A stretch of 64,000 nucleotides of DNA from Gilvimarinus polysaccharolyticus (GCF_001187555.1 NZ_LFIJ01000001.1:336169-400168), one strand, 5' to 3'. Counted from the stretch's first letter, positions 26,871-36,800 are shown. Made by a program: numbers and translations. Notes: generated by a model from the sequence alone, not told the origin.

Positions 26871-27887
26871 ATGAAGTATAACGTTAAGATGTCGCTGCGG
26901 CAGATAAAAATTCTGACTCTGGCTTTAGTGGTCAGTGTTTATGCAGCTGCAGTTGTTGGCGCCGAGCCCTCGGCAGCCCAAGTTCCCGCGTCAAAATCCC
27001 CAGCAACCTTAACCCTGCAGCCACAAAATCTTAAGCTGGCCTCAGTCAGTGCTTTGGTTGCGCCACTTGCCACCGGTAAGCCTAGCTACACTAAGCGCGC
27101 CGACTGGGTTATGCCTATCGCCTCGGTGACCAAAGTTATGACGGCGTTGGTGGTGTTAGATTCAGGTGCCCCCTTAACCGAAAGGCTTAAGGTTGAAAAA
27201 CGCCACGTTGCGGCCGCCGCCAATGGTTATTCACGTATTCGCCCCGGCTCGCGTGCCAAACGCGCTGATCTGTTAAAAATCTCCTTAATGTCCTCAGAGA
27301 ATTACGCCTCTTATTTACTCGCGCGTCACCACCCAGCAGGCTATGATGCTTTTATTGCCGCAATGAATAGTAAGGCGCGCGAGCTGGGCATGAGCCAAAC
27401 CCACTTTGTCGACTCCAGCGGTTTATCCGAGCAAAATGTCTCGACGGCGGCCGACTTGGCCAAAATGCTTAAAGCCGCTTATGGCTACCCCGCTATTCGC
27501 GAGGCAACTACCAGTGCCAAGCATGACGTATGGTTTACCGATCCGGGTTATTCGCTGTATTACGCTAACACTAACCCGTTAGTGCGCAGCTCGCGCTGGG
27601 ATGTACTGTTAAGTAAAACCGGCTATTTAACCAACGCCGGACGTTGCTTGGTGATGGTGGTCGATGTGGCAGGAGAGCCCACGGTAATGGTGATGCTTGA
27701 CTCGTTTGGCAAACGCACACCGCTGGGCGATGCTGGACGCATTCGCCGCTGGCTAACCACCGGCAACAGTGGGCCGGTAGCCTCGGCGGCATCACGTTAT
27801 GAACAAACCAAAGCGGACACTCTGGCGGCACAAATCTTGGCCGCTGAACAGGTTGACACAACAGGGACAGAAACCGTTAGCCGTTAA
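26871..27887 (+). CDS. pbpG: D-alanyl-D-alanine endopeptidase PbpG (PBP7-type)
   Basis: Periplasmic low-molecular-weight penicillin-binding protein that cleaves D-Ala-DAP cross-links of peptidoglycan. The three active-site motifs are visible: SVTK (in IASVTKVMTAL), SEN (in MSSENYASYL) and KTG (in LLSKTGYLTNAG). The N-terminus is a signal helix (ILTLALVVSVYAAAVVGAE). I chose the ATG at 26871, preceded by AGGAG at 10 nt; the longer frame from 26823 adds a non-signal basic stretch. Length about 338 residues, with a variable C-terminal tail. A histidine kinase gene starts 39 bp downstream. Confidence 0.92.
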   Translation: MKYNVKMSLRQIKILTLALVVSVYAAAVVGAEPSAAQVPASKSPATLTLQPQNLKLASVSALVAPLATGKPSYTKRADWVMPIASVTKVMTALVVLDSGAPLTERLKVEKRHVAAAANGYSRIRPGSRAKRADLLKISLMSSENYASYLLARHHPAGYDAFIAAMNSKARELGMSQTHFVDSSGLSEQNVSTAADLAKMLKAAYGYPAIREATTSAKHDVWFTDPGYSLYYANTNPLVRSSRWDVLLSKTGYLTNAGRCLVMVVDVAGEPTVMVMLDSFGKRTPLGDAGRIRRWLTTGNSGPVASAASRYEQTKADTLAAQILAAEQVDTTGTETVSR

Positions 27888-27926
27888 TTAGCGTCAAGGC
27901 GTTAAGGTCACTAAAAGGCTGTAAGA

Positions 27927-30900
27927 ATGACATTTAAAAGCTCGTTAGATCGGTTGTCGTATAAGCAGTTTTTGTGGGTGATCGCGACAGGGCTGTTGTT
28001 TTTCGCGGCCATCTCATTTTTGGTGTATAAAATTCTCGCAAATGATGCCAGAGACTCTTTGGTTCGTGAAGTCGAAATTCAACAAGCCGAAAGCCGCTCG
28101 CAGTTGACCGAGGTGTTGTCACTACCGGCGAGGCACTTGGCTGGGATGGTGCAAGAGCCTTTGATTCAGTCGGCGCTACAACAGCCCGATCTGGCCGGTA
28201 AACATGATCTAGTGATTCAATCGTTATACTCACTTGCCTACCGCAACCGCGCTTACTTTCAAGTGCGCTGGGTACTTGCTGACGGTCGCGAGATGGCCAA
28301 AATTTTGGTCGATAACCAAACTGTACGTAAGGTTGATGAACAGGATTTACAAAACAAATCAGAGCGGCCTTACCATAAAAAAATAATGAATTTGTATGAC
28401 TACGAGACATTTGTCTCGCAGCCCGATCTGAACGTTGAAAACGGTCGTTTACAGCGACCGCTAACCCCTACCATTCGTTACGGCGTGCGCTTGCCGACGG
28501 TTAATGACTTTGATCACGGTTATTTAATCTTCAACCTGTTGTTTAATGTTAAATCTAGCTTGTTTTCCAGCTCGCAAAGTGAGACCGATGTTTACCTAGC
28601 CAACGCCCAAGGTAATTGGTTAACCCACCCGGACTCCAGTAAAACGTGGGGGCACATTTTAGGCACCAAACACTCCATCGCTACCGATGAGCCAGATTTA
28701 TGGCACGGCATACAAGACACCTCGACGGCCTTGAGCGTACTGGAAACGGCCAGTGGTTATTGGAGCTGGGTGAGTGTTTCGCCGCAGCTTGAAAACGCAC
28801 CCGATCAAGCTCGGGCAACCTTTAATCCCATATTATTGTTAACACATATTCCCGCAGCCGAGGTAGAGCTGCGTTTTAGTGCTGCCCGCTGGCGTACCGT
28901 TTGGTTTTTGTTGCCGGTGTTGTTGGCGATGTTTTTAGGCTGTTGGTTTTACTACCGTTTGTTTAGCAGCGCCTCTGACTTGCGTCGGCGCGAGCAGCAG
29001 CGCAGCTTGGCTTTACAGCGGCGCAACGAATTTATTAATACGGTGACCGAATCTCTGCCTAATATGATTGCTTATTGGACACTAGAGCAACACTGTAGCT
29101 ACGCTAATAGCAGCTTCAAACAATACTATGACGTGGCCGAAGCGCCATTGGGTAGTGTTGCGTTGTCCGACATTATGCCGGCGCAAGAGTATTATCAGTG
29201 GCAAGGTTATTTTGAGCGCTGTTTAGTTGGCGAGTCGGTTACTTTTAATCAGTCGTCAACAACGGCTCTGGGCACCACGCAACATTTACAGATTCATTTA
29301 GCGCCAGATATCGAACAAAACGAGGCGCAGTCGCTTGGTCCTAAAGTCGTCGGTGTGGTTGCTATTGCCACCGATTTGACCGAGGTGATGCGGGCGAAGG
29401 ACCAAGTGGAAACTTTAAACAAAGCGTTGCGGGTGCGCACCCGTCAGGCCGAAGCGGCGGCCGAAGCTAAAAGTACATTTTTGGCTAATATGAGCCATGA
29501 GATCCGGACGCCCATGAACGGTATTATCGGCCTGGTTGATATTCTCAAAGGCACCGAGCTTGGCTCCGAGCAACACGAATACGTCGATAAACTCGGCGAT
29601 GCATCAAGAGCCTTGCTCGCCATTCTCAACGATATTTTAGATATCTCAAAGCTAGACTCCGGCAACGTAAAAATCATCAATACCCCTTTTCAAGTCGAGC
29701 AGCTTATCAGCGCTGTGGTTGGGCTGTTTGATGTTGGCTTGGCTAAAAAAGGGGTGCAGTTGCATACCTGGATTGATCCAACGCTACCGCTTACCTTGCA
29801 AGGCGATCCGTATCGGTTGGCGCAGGTGTTGAATAACTTGGTCGGTAATGCCAGCAAGTTTACTCATGATGGCCAAATAATTATCACGGTAAGTCGTGAA
29901 CAAGATGGCAACGCGAATGAGCAATTACGCTTTTCGATAAAAGATACCGGAGTAGGCATAGAAGCTGAACAAGCTGGGCATATTTTCAAGCAGTTTAGTC
30001 AGGCCGATGAAGCAACCGATCGCGAGTATGGCGGCACCGGTTTGGGTCTCACCATTTGTGAAAAGCTAGTGGCGTTAATGGGCGGCGCAATTGCCGTAAC
30101 GAGCAAGCTTGGGCACGGTAGCGAGTTTTATTTTAGTGTGCCGTTGCAGCTTGCCAAAGAACAAGATCAAGAGTTTGTCCCGGTTGGTATTAACCGGGTG
30201 CTGCTGGTAGATGATAGCCATACGTCAAGTGAAATCTTAAAAGCTTATTTAGATGCTTGGGGTGTGCAGGCCGATGCAGTCACAAGCGTGGCCGATGCGC
30301 TGACACATTATCAGCGGGCGCTTAATGAGCAGCCGTATGATTTGGTTTTGCTCGATTGGCGCTTGGGCGACGATGACGGGGTGGATCTATTACACATGCT
30401 GGAGTCTATCGATAACTCGCAGGAGAGCAGCGCAGATACCCCCGCGCCGCGTAAAAAAATGGGCGAGATCATCATGGTTACCGCCTACGATAAAAACGCT
30501 CTGGTTAGAAAATTAAAACAACAAGGCCGCGATGAAACTCCAGTTTTATCCAAGCCAGTATTACCATCTACGCTTTACAACTTGGTTAAAGCCGAGCATA
30601 TAAAATCGATGACGCTAGGTGTAACGCAAGGCTCTACGACGCAGAAAGAAAGCAGGAAAGAAAAGGCCGATCGGCTGCATGAAAAAGCTATTTTGTTGGT
30701 CGAAGACAATCTTTTAAATATCGAAGTGGCCACCACATTGTTATCACAAGTCGGGCTTAGCGTTGATGTTGCCAAGAGCGGCTCGGAGGCGATAAAAGCG
30801 GCTGAACAAAAGCGCTACGACGCGATTTTAATGGATTTACACATGCCGGAAGTCGACGGCTTTGAAGCGACCCGTCGGCTGCGTAAAAACGCGGCAACAA

Positions 30901-31454
30901 AAACCACACCGATTATTGCGCTGTCGGCGGCAGTGATGAGCGAAGATATCGCACAAGCGATGGCAGCGGGAATGGATGATCACCTGGGCAAGCCATTTGA
31001 TTTAGGTGAGTTGTTAGATGTATTAATACGTTGGACACTGAGTAACGCTTTAGCGGTTGAGAGAGCTATGCCCGAGGTTCTGGGCGAGCAAGATGTTAGC
31101 CCAGAGCTGGCCGACTTGTTTGCGCAAATGGGTACCGAAGGCTCCGAGTTGGTGCGGCGTTTTCAAAATAACGATACGTTAATTTTTACTCTGTTGGCTA
31201 ACTTTGCTAAGCACCACCCGGAATGGCCCAGTCAGTTGCGCGCACAGCAAGACTCCGGTGACGACTTAGCGATGTTGTTGCATACCATTAAAGGCACCAC
31301 CGGCACTATGGGGTTAATGGAGCTATTCACTTTAGCCGAGCAGGCCGAGCAACAATTAAGCGCCGCCGGTACCGTGCCCGATATCGAGCCGCTGGCGAGC
31401 CTTTTGCAAACAACCATTGATGCGCTGCTAGCGCGCGACGATAACTCCAAGTAA
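27927..31454 (+). CDS. Hybrid sensor histidine kinase with two receivers and Hpt domain
   Basis: Membrane phosphorelay protein of 1175 residues. Order: membrane helix (about 16-36), periplasmic Cache-like sensor (about 40-320), second helix (about 325-347), PAS (about 370-490), HisKA with SHEIRTPMNG (His near 524), HATPase (N-box NNLVGNASKFTH and GGTGLGLTICEKLV), receiver 1 (LLVDDS near 758, phospho-acceptor Asp in VLLDWRL near 808), receiver 2 (LLVEDN near 923, Asp in LMDLHMP near 968), and a C-terminal Hpt (LLHTIKGTTGTMGL, His near 1118). All phosphoacceptors are present, so a His-Asp-His-Asp chain is possible. No cognate response regulator adjoins, so the output partner is unknown. Confidence 0.93.
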   Translation: MTFKSSLDRLSYKQFLWVIATGLLFFAAISFLVYKILANDARDSLVREVEIQQAESRSQLTEVLSLPARHLAGMVQEPLIQSALQQPDLAGKHDLVIQSLYSLAYRNRAYFQVRWVLADGREMAKILVDNQTVRKVDEQDLQNKSERPYHKKIMNLYDYETFVSQPDLNVENGRLQRPLTPTIRYGVRLPTVNDFDHGYLIFNLLFNVKSSLFSSSQSETDVYLANAQGNWLTHPDSSKTWGHILGTKHSIATDEPDLWHGIQDTSTALSVLETASGYWSWVSVSPQLENAPDQARATFNPILLLTHIPAAEVELRFSAARWRTVWFLLPVLLAMFLGCWFYYRLFSSASDLRRREQQRSLALQRRNEFINTVTESLPNMIAYWTLEQHCSYANSSFKQYYDVAEAPLGSVALSDIMPAQEYYQWQGYFERCLVGESVTFNQSSTTALGTTQHLQIHLAPDIEQNEAQSLGPKVVGVVAIATDLTEVMRAKDQVETLNKALRVRTRQAEAAAEAKSTFLANMSHEIRTPMNGIIGLVDILKGTELGSEQHEYVDKLGDASRALLAILNDILDISKLDSGNVKIINTPFQVEQLISAVVGLFDVGLAKKGVQLHTWIDPTLPLTLQGDPYRLAQVLNNLVGNASKFTHDGQIIITVSREQDGNANEQLRFSIKDTGVGIEAEQAGHIFKQFSQADEATDREYGGTGLGLTICEKLVALMGGAIAVTSKLGHGSEFYFSVPLQLAKEQDQEFVPVGINRVLLVDDSHTSSEILKAYLDAWGVQADAVTSVADALTHYQRALNEQPYDLVLLDWRLGDDDGVDLLHMLESIDNSQESSADTPAPRKKMGEIIMVTAYDKNALVRKLKQQGRDETPVLSKPVLPSTLYNLVKAEHIKSMTLGVTQGSTTQKESRKEKADRLHEKAILLVEDNLLNIEVATTLLSQVGLSVDVAKSGSEAIKAAEQKRYDAILMDLHMPEVDGFEATRRLRKNAATKTTPIIALSAAVMSEDIAQAMAAGMDDHLGKPFDLGELLDVLIRWTLSNALAVERAMPEVLGEQDVSPELADLFAQMGTEGSELVRRFQNNDTLIFTLLANFAKHHPEWPSQLRAQQDSGDDLAMLLHTIKGTTGTMGLMELFTLAEQAEQQLSAAGTVPDIEPLASLLQTTIDALLARDDNSK

Positions 31455-31489
31455 TACACCCGGGCAGATCCGATCTGCCCGGGTGTATT
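31453..31489. terminator. Strong bidirectional terminator after hybrid kinase
   Basis: A 17-bp perfect stem (from AATACACCCGGGCAGAT) and a 3-nt loop. It begins inside the kinase stop codon and ends 3 bp from the convergent esterase gene. Confidence 0.9.
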
Positions 31490-31491
31490 AT

Positions 31492-32454
31492 TTAGTGCTT
31501 GGCCCACAGCCAGCGTAAGCCTTCGGGCAATAGCGCACCTGGGTGATCATCGTTGTGGACGCCATCGGTCCACACATGGGTAAACTCATAACGTGGCCCT
31601 GCTTGGTTGCTGTCGTCGGCAGCACGGTTGGCGTAAGCCAGCGCTTTAAGCATTTGTTGATTGGCTAAAAACCAGTCGCCCCACTCGTTATCTAAGTCAT
31701 TACTGCCGTCTTGTAGAAAAATTCGCATCGGGCGTATTGCCTCGCGGCGGATCAGGGCGGGGTAGTTTTGCCCACCTTGCAGCAGCGGGGGTTGGGCATC
31801 GGGCCTAAAGCCAATAGACACATAACTGCCAATACCGCTGTACACCTTACGAAAATAATCGGGCCGCTCCCAGGCGACGGTAAATGCCGCAATGGCACCG
31901 CTGCTGGTGCCGCCAATAGCTCGCTGCTCGGGGTCATCGGTCAGGTTGTAGCGCTGCGCAATTTGGGGCAGCATCTCATCAATTAAAAAGCGGGCGTAGC
32001 GGTCGCCAAGTACATCGTACTCTTGCCAGCGGTGGTCTGGGTTGCTCATGCCAAGGTTGTCAGGGTAGCGGTCGGATAGGTTACCGGGGGTGATAAACAA
32101 GCCGATGGTGACGGGCATTTCGCCCTTGGCGATTAAGTTCGCCATAACCTGCTGAATTCTAATTGGCCCATCGGGGTTGGTTGCTCGCTGCCCATCTTGA
32201 AACACCAACAAGCTGGCGGCCGTAGTGCTGTTGTATTGCTCGGGTACAAAAATCCAATAGCGTCTAACGGTGTTTGGGATGATACGGCTGTGAAATTCAA
32301 AAGGGCCTTGTAACTCGCCAGTGGGCACGCCTTGTTGCGGTAAATGATCGGCTGTTAGGGTTATGTTAGTGCGGACCGAGGCGTTATCTGGCTCGGCTGC
32401 AAATGTTAATGCAGCAAAGAACAAAAGTGGTAATAGTAGGGCGGTAAATTTCAT
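31492..32454 (-). CDS. Secreted alpha/beta-hydrolase-fold esterase (CE1/Fes-like)
   Basis: Exported esterase-fold protein of about 320 residues. The start at 32454 gives a clean signal peptide (MKFTALLLPLLFFAALTFAAE). The core has VFQDGQR, the nucleophile elbow GGTSSGAIAAFTVAWERPDYF (Ser in GTSSG), an acid-bearing segment FLQDGSNDLDNEWGDW, and a final histidine region (DGVHNDDHPGALLPEGLRWLW). Feruloyl or acetyl xylan esterases and Fes-type siderophore esterases share this fold. Absence of siderophore genes nearby and the cellulolytic setting favour a polysaccharide or cell-wall ester substrate, but this is inference. Confidence 0.82.
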   Translation of the reverse strand: MKFTALLLPLLFFAALTFAAEPDNASVRTNITLTADHLPQQGVPTGELQGPFEFHSRIIPNTVRRYWIFVPEQYNSTTAASLLVFQDGQRATNPDGPIRIQQVMANLIAKGEMPVTIGLFITPGNLSDRYPDNLGMSNPDHRWQEYDVLGDRYARFLIDEMLPQIAQRYNLTDDPEQRAIGGTSSGAIAAFTVAWERPDYFRKVYSGIGSYVSIGFRPDAQPPLLQGGQNYPALIRREAIRPMRIFLQDGSNDLDNEWGDWFLANQQMLKALAYANRAADDSNQAGPRYEFTHVWTDGVHNDDHPGALLPEGLRWLWAKH

Positions 32455-32863
32455 AGGGGTCTCTTTATTGTTATGTGCCGTCACTAGGTACGGTATTAGC
32501 TTGTGTTGTTATTATCGGTGATGACGATTGCGCTGGCTACACACGGCACCGGCTGAGTTAAGGATATGAGCCATGGGGTTAACGCTGTTGTTTATGTTAT
32601 GTGCTATTTTTTGGTAAGGCCAGTTCTCGATAAGTACAGGGGTGAGACGGTTCTTGGGTGGTAAAAATAATTCAATATCAGTAATAATGGCTGGAATTTT
32701 TTAATAAAATAGCAAAATATGCCTGATTGTTTACCAATTTTCACTTAATATAGCTTATGTAGATAACCTCATTTTGGCTAGACCAATATATTGTTGTTAA
32801 GCATGGTTGGTCAGTCGTTAACGTTAACCGGTCAGGCAAAGCCCTGTTCGAGGATTTTGATCA
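32455..32863. other. Regulatory gap upstream of tpiA-fbp
   Basis: No gene is seen in 409 bp. A perfect 12-bp palindrome GTTAACGTTAAC (32817-32828) lies 36 bp before tpiA, flanked by a direct repeat GGTCAG on each side. It is a candidate operator for a carbon-metabolism regulator, identity unknown. The region around 32690-32760 is AT-rich. Confidence 0.4.
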
Positions 32864-33628
32864 ATGAAAAAACGCGCTCCGCTTGTGGTGGCAAACTGGA
32901 AGTTAAACGGCGGCACAGACTTAATCTGTACCTCGGTGGCTTCGGTGTTAAATAAAAACTTTAAGGCAGAGGTAGGCATTGCTCCGCCGTATGTTTACAT
33001 CAGCGATATGGTTAACTTTTTGCGTAACTCCAATATTTTGGTGGGCAGCCAAAACGTCAGTAAGTTTGCCTCGGGTGCCTTTACTGGCGAAACCTCGGCG
33101 CAAATGCTGAAAGAGGTTGGCTGTAAGTTTTGCTTAATTGGCCACTCTGAACGGCGCCAAATGTTTTTAGAAAACGATGCCTCGTGCCACACCAAAATCG
33201 AACGGGCATTAACCGCTGGCATCATGCCTATTTTATGTGTGGGTGAAAACAACCAACAGCATGAGTTGGGCTTAACCCAAGACATTCTCTATCGTCAGTT
33301 ACACCAAGCACTGCCAGGGTTGGAGCTGGAAGGCAAAAGATTTTGTGTGGCCTATGAGCCGGTGTGGGCTATTGGCACAGGTAAAGCTGCCAGCGCCCAG
33401 CAGGTGCAAGAGGTACACGAGTATATCTACCAAGAGCTGTGTGCCATTTTGGGTGAAACTACCGCCCAAAGTGTACAAATACTGTACGGCGGTAGCGTGA
33501 AAAAAGACAACGCCGCCGAGCTGTTGGCTCTGCCTAATGTGGGTGGCTTGTTGGTTGGTGGGGCGAGCTTAGACCCCGAGCATTTTGCTCAAATCTGCGC
33601 CGCCGCTAACGACGTCGCACCAGAATAA
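32864..33628 (+). CDS. tpiA: Triose-phosphate isomerase
   Basis: Interconverts dihydroxyacetone phosphate and glyceraldehyde 3-phosphate. Catalytic residues are visible: Lys in VVANWKLNGG, His in IGHSERRQMF, and Glu in VAYEPVWAIGTGKAAS, with the phosphate loops LYGGSVKKDN and GLLVGGASL. The 254-residue length is normal. fbp follows after 18 bp, so the pair is likely an operon for the gluconeogenic direction. In many gammaproteobacteria tpiA lies elsewhere, often near secG, so this may be a second or relocated copy. Confidence 0.96.
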   Translation: MKKRAPLVVANWKLNGGTDLICTSVASVLNKNFKAEVGIAPPYVYISDMVNFLRNSNILVGSQNVSKFASGAFTGETSAQMLKEVGCKFCLIGHSERRQMFLENDASCHTKIERALTAGIMPILCVGENNQQHELGLTQDILYRQLHQALPGLELEGKRFCVAYEPVWAIGTGKAASAQQVQEVHEYIYQELCAILGETTAQSVQILYGGSVKKDNAAELLALPNVGGLLVGGASLDPEHFAQICAAANDVAPE

Positions 33629-33646
33629 TCGATTAAGGAAGACCAT

Positions 33647-34609
33647 ATGCAATCGGTAGCGTCACAGTTAAACCAAGACAAAACTCCAGCGCCGCTTACC
33701 GAGCTTGTACTGACGCTGCTAAGTGCCAGTACGGCTATCGCCCACAAGGTACGTCAAGGTGCGCTGGCCGGTGTGCTGGGCTCGGCGGCACAGCAAAATG
33801 TTCAGGGCGAGACACAAAAAAAGCTCGACGTGATCGCCAACGATATTCTTAAAGAAGCTCTGTTGGCCTCGGCCCATGTTAAATCTGTTGCTTCCGAAGA
33901 GGAGGACAACGTGGTGCCGGGCAACCCTAGCGGCGCCTATGTGGTGGCGTTTGATCCGCTCGATGGTTCATCCAACATCGATATTAACGGTCAAATCGGC
34001 ACCATTTTTACAATCTATCGCGCTTTGCCCGATGTTGCCGCCGACTCCCACAAACAATTTGCCCAACAGGGGCGCGCGCAAGTGTGTGCCGGATACGTAT
34101 TGTATGGCCCATCGACGCAACTGGCTCTAACCACGGGTGGCCCGTCGCGGCTGTACACGCTAGATCCGCACGATACTTATCAGCTGACGCAGGCCGAGCT
34201 GGCCATTGCGCCCGAGTGCCAAGAGTTCTCGGTTAATATGTCTAACCTGCGCCATTGGTCGCCAGCGCTGCAAGGCTACATACAAAGCTTGCAGGCGGGT
34301 AAAGACGGGGTGCGGAGCAAAGATTTTAATATGCGTTGGAACGGCGCCATGGTGGGCGATGTACACCGCGTTTTGATGCGTGGCGGTATCTTTTTGTACC
34401 CCGCCAACACCCAAGGCGCGGTTCATAATGGCAAGTTGCGGTTGCTGTACGAGGCCAACCCTATGGCCCTGTTGGTAGAGCGGGCCGGTGGCCGTGCTAG
34501 TGACGGCAAGCAAGCCATCTTAGATATAGAGCCAGGCACTCTGCACCAGCGCGTGCCGGTGTTTATGGGTGCCGCGCAAGAAGTCGCAAAGCTAGAGGGG
34601 CTGGTGTGA
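33647..34609 (+). CDS. fbp: Fructose-1,6-bisphosphatase class 1
   Basis: Hydrolyses fructose 1,6-bisphosphate to fructose 6-phosphate, the committed gluconeogenic step. The class 1 metal-binding motif is intact (FDPLDGSSNIDIN, about 105-117), as are upstream VASEEEDN and the C-terminal LLYEANPMALLVERAGGRASDG. 320 residues is a typical length. The ribosome site (AAGGAAG) sits in the 18-bp gap after tpiA. Confidence 0.96.
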   Translation: MQSVASQLNQDKTPAPLTELVLTLLSASTAIAHKVRQGALAGVLGSAAQQNVQGETQKKLDVIANDILKEALLASAHVKSVASEEEDNVVPGNPSGAYVVAFDPLDGSSNIDINGQIGTIFTIYRALPDVAADSHKQFAQQGRAQVCAGYVLYGPSTQLALTTGGPSRLYTLDPHDTYQLTQAELAIAPECQEFSVNMSNLRHWSPALQGYIQSLQAGKDGVRSKDFNMRWNGAMVGDVHRVLMRGGIFLYPANTQGAVHNGKLRLLYEANPMALLVERAGGRASDGKQAILDIEPGTLHQRVPVFMGAAQEVAKLEGLV

Positions 34610-34778
34610 TATTTTAATTTAGTGGGTGCCTCAGAGAATCTTTAGTATTTGAGTCTGTATGTGGTTTGGTTGGCTATGATTTAGTGACCTTTAGAGTCCA
34701 TTAAACGGTGACGTATTGCCTCGTGTTACCTATACTTACTTTTACTAGAGATATGCTTAAAGGGCACATATAAACTTT

Positions 34779-36107
34779 ATGGATAATCAGTCCGTTCGTT
34801 GGGTGGCCAAAACCGACCTATTGCTAGGTGCTCTTGCGCTGTTGTCGTGTGTTGTTCTTTTATTGCCACAAAGTTGGATTACACGGAATGTCACCCTTGA
34901 TCTGGCAAGCTATACAAGATCTATATACGCCGATAGCGTTATCGGCGGTAATAGTCAAGCATACGCTGTAAGTGGTCACCCCTATAAATGGCAATGTCAG
35001 TTACGTGAAGGCTCTCCTGACCCGTTTTGTAGCTACCAGATCAGCTTGATCGGTGCCGACGGGAAAGGCGTCGACTTATCTAAATACAAAACATTTACCA
35101 TTGATCTTGGTTATCAAAATAATGCGGGTAATGTGCGGGTGTACTTGCGCAGCCGCAGCCCCGAATACTATGTGGTGGGCGACCTTAGTACGACTAAATA
35201 CAATAATGTCGGGCTTAACGCCAAGCTCTTAAACAAAGGCCCTTACGCTGTAGGTCTGGCAGATTTTTCGGTGGCAGATTGGTGGGTAGAGGAAAAGGGC
35301 ATTCCTCCGCATTATTCTCGGCCAGATTTTCATGAAGTGCTTTATATTGAGATTCAAACTAGCGATCATGTTTTACCTAGTGAGTATGTTTACACGCTAA
35401 ACAGTATTTCTTTGAGCGGCCCAATCATCCCCCAAAAAACTATGTATCAAGGGCTTATTGCGCTTTGGATTGGTGCGATAGTGTTGTTGTTATTGTTTCG
35501 TGTGCTGCAGTTAAAATTAGCCCTTAAGCGCAATGCCAAATACCAACGCCAGCTTATGAACGTGAATAAGCTGCTTAACATACAAAACCAACAGGTCGAA
35601 GATCTAGCAAAAACAGACCCTCTTACCGGTATTAATAATCGGCTAGGTATACGGCAGGCGTTTCACGATGGCCTGGCCAATTGGCAGAGCCACGAACAGC
35701 CGTTCTCGATGATACTGCTGGATATTGATGACTTTAAAAAACTAAATGACCAACATGGACACGATGTTGGAGACTTAGTGTTAAAAGAGGTGGCGAGTAC
35801 TCTAATTAGCAATGTGCGTAGTTCTGATGTGACAGCTCGCTGGGGCGGCGAGGAGTTTATGATAGTTTGTCCTAACACCGAGTTGTACCAAGCACGTATT
35901 GTTGCCGAGAACTTGTGCGCAAAAATTGCCAATATAGGCTTAGAGTGTATCCCCAAGATTACCGCCAGTTTTGGCGTGGCGAGCATGACGCGCGACGATC
36001 TTGACCACCTATTTAAACAGGCCGATGAGGCGCTCTATGCAGCTAAACATGCGGGTAAAAACCGTGTTATGTTGGCGCCAACAAGTGGCTTGGTTGGTGT
36101 TGCCTAA
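34779..36107 (+). CDS. Membrane diguanylate cyclase with periplasmic galactose-binding-like domain
   Basis: Makes the second messenger c-di-GMP. Architecture of 442 residues: helix (about 13-30), a periplasmic beta-sandwich (about 40-215; YKTFTIDLGYQNNAGNVRVYLRS is like CIA30/CBM11-type domains), helix (about 223-245), a coiled-coil, and a GGDEF domain (about 270-430). The active-site variant is GGEEF (RWGGEEFMIV), normally active. RSSD lies five residues before it, the RxxD product-inhibition site. A carbohydrate or glycan signal is plausible for the sensor domain, but this is inference. Transcribed alone, convergent to the thioesterase gene. Confidence 0.9.
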   Translation: MDNQSVRWVAKTDLLLGALALLSCVVLLLPQSWITRNVTLDLASYTRSIYADSVIGGNSQAYAVSGHPYKWQCQLREGSPDPFCSYQISLIGADGKGVDLSKYKTFTIDLGYQNNAGNVRVYLRSRSPEYYVVGDLSTTKYNNVGLNAKLLNKGPYAVGLADFSVADWWVEEKGIPPHYSRPDFHEVLYIEIQTSDHVLPSEYVYTLNSISLSGPIIPQKTMYQGLIALWIGAIVLLLLFRVLQLKLALKRNAKYQRQLMNVNKLLNIQNQQVEDLAKTDPLTGINNRLGIRQAFHDGLANWQSHEQPFSMILLDIDDFKKLNDQHGHDVGDLVLKEVASTLISNVRSSDVTARWGGEEFMIVCPNTELYQARIVAENLCAKIANIGLECIPKITASFGVASMTRDDLDHLFKQADEALYAAKHAGKNRVMLAPTSGLVGVA

Positions 36108-36112
36108 AACGA

Positions 36113-36667
36113 TTAAGATTGCTCTATCTGACAGTTTTCTTCGGCCAGAGCGCGGGTCTCGGCGGCGATGTCTAAATTTTGGTGCAGAGTTTTAAACTGT
36201 TGCTGTAAATCGGCCTTAAAACGTTTGCGAAACTTGCCCCAGATAAAACGCTTTACCTCGATATCCTCTTGCAGTATCAAGCCGGGCACCTGTGCCGGCT
36301 TGCGTGTGTCCTCATCAATAGCCACCATCGTAAAATAAGACGTATTGGTGTGCTTATTAATACCGTTTTTAAAATCTTCCGAGTAAACCTTAATACCCAC
36401 CTCCATCGATGAGCGGCCCACATAGTTAACCGATGCCATTAATGTTACCAGCTCGCCCACCTCTACCGGGCTCACAAAGTTCACCGAATCAACCGAGGCG
36501 GTAACACAGTAATTACGCGAGTGACTTGCCGCTGTGGTGTAAGCGATTTTATCCATCAGCGATAAAATAACACCGCCGTGAACCTTGCCACCAAAGTTAG
36601 CGTATGAGGGAATCATCAGCTCTTTTAAAACAATCTGCGAGGATTTAACCGTGCGAAATTCATGCAT
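36113..36667 (-). CDS. Hotdog-fold acyl-CoA thioesterase
   Basis: Cytosolic acyl-CoA hydrolase of the YciA/BFIT-like group, 184 residues. The hotdog motif NFGGKVHGGVILSLMDKIAYTTAASHS (about 22-48), with the Asp-bearing helix, and the strand SVDSVNFVSPVEVGELVTLMASVNYVGRSSMEVGIKV are clear. The C-terminal 50 residues (from FIWGKFRKRFKADLQQQFK) are helical and charged, longer than in minimal YciA. Preferred chain length cannot be told. Confidence 0.85.
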   Translation of the reverse strand: MHEFRTVKSSQIVLKELMIPSYANFGGKVHGGVILSLMDKIAYTTAASHSRNYCVTASVDSVNFVSPVEVGELVTLMASVNYVGRSSMEVGIKVYSEDFKNGINKHTNTSYFTMVAIDEDTRKPAQVPGLILQEDIEVKRFIWGKFRKRFKADLQQQFKTLHQNLDIAAETRALAEENCQIEQS

Positions 36668-36800
36668 AAGTAAAGTCTTATGGGGGATGGTGTGTTATGG
36701 GCGGTAGCCGTTAAGCGTTGTTGTTTAGCGCCAATAGCGTTGTAAATAGTACCGGTTAACCCCCCTTAAACCAAGCAGCCTGTAACAGTAACGCGCTAAT

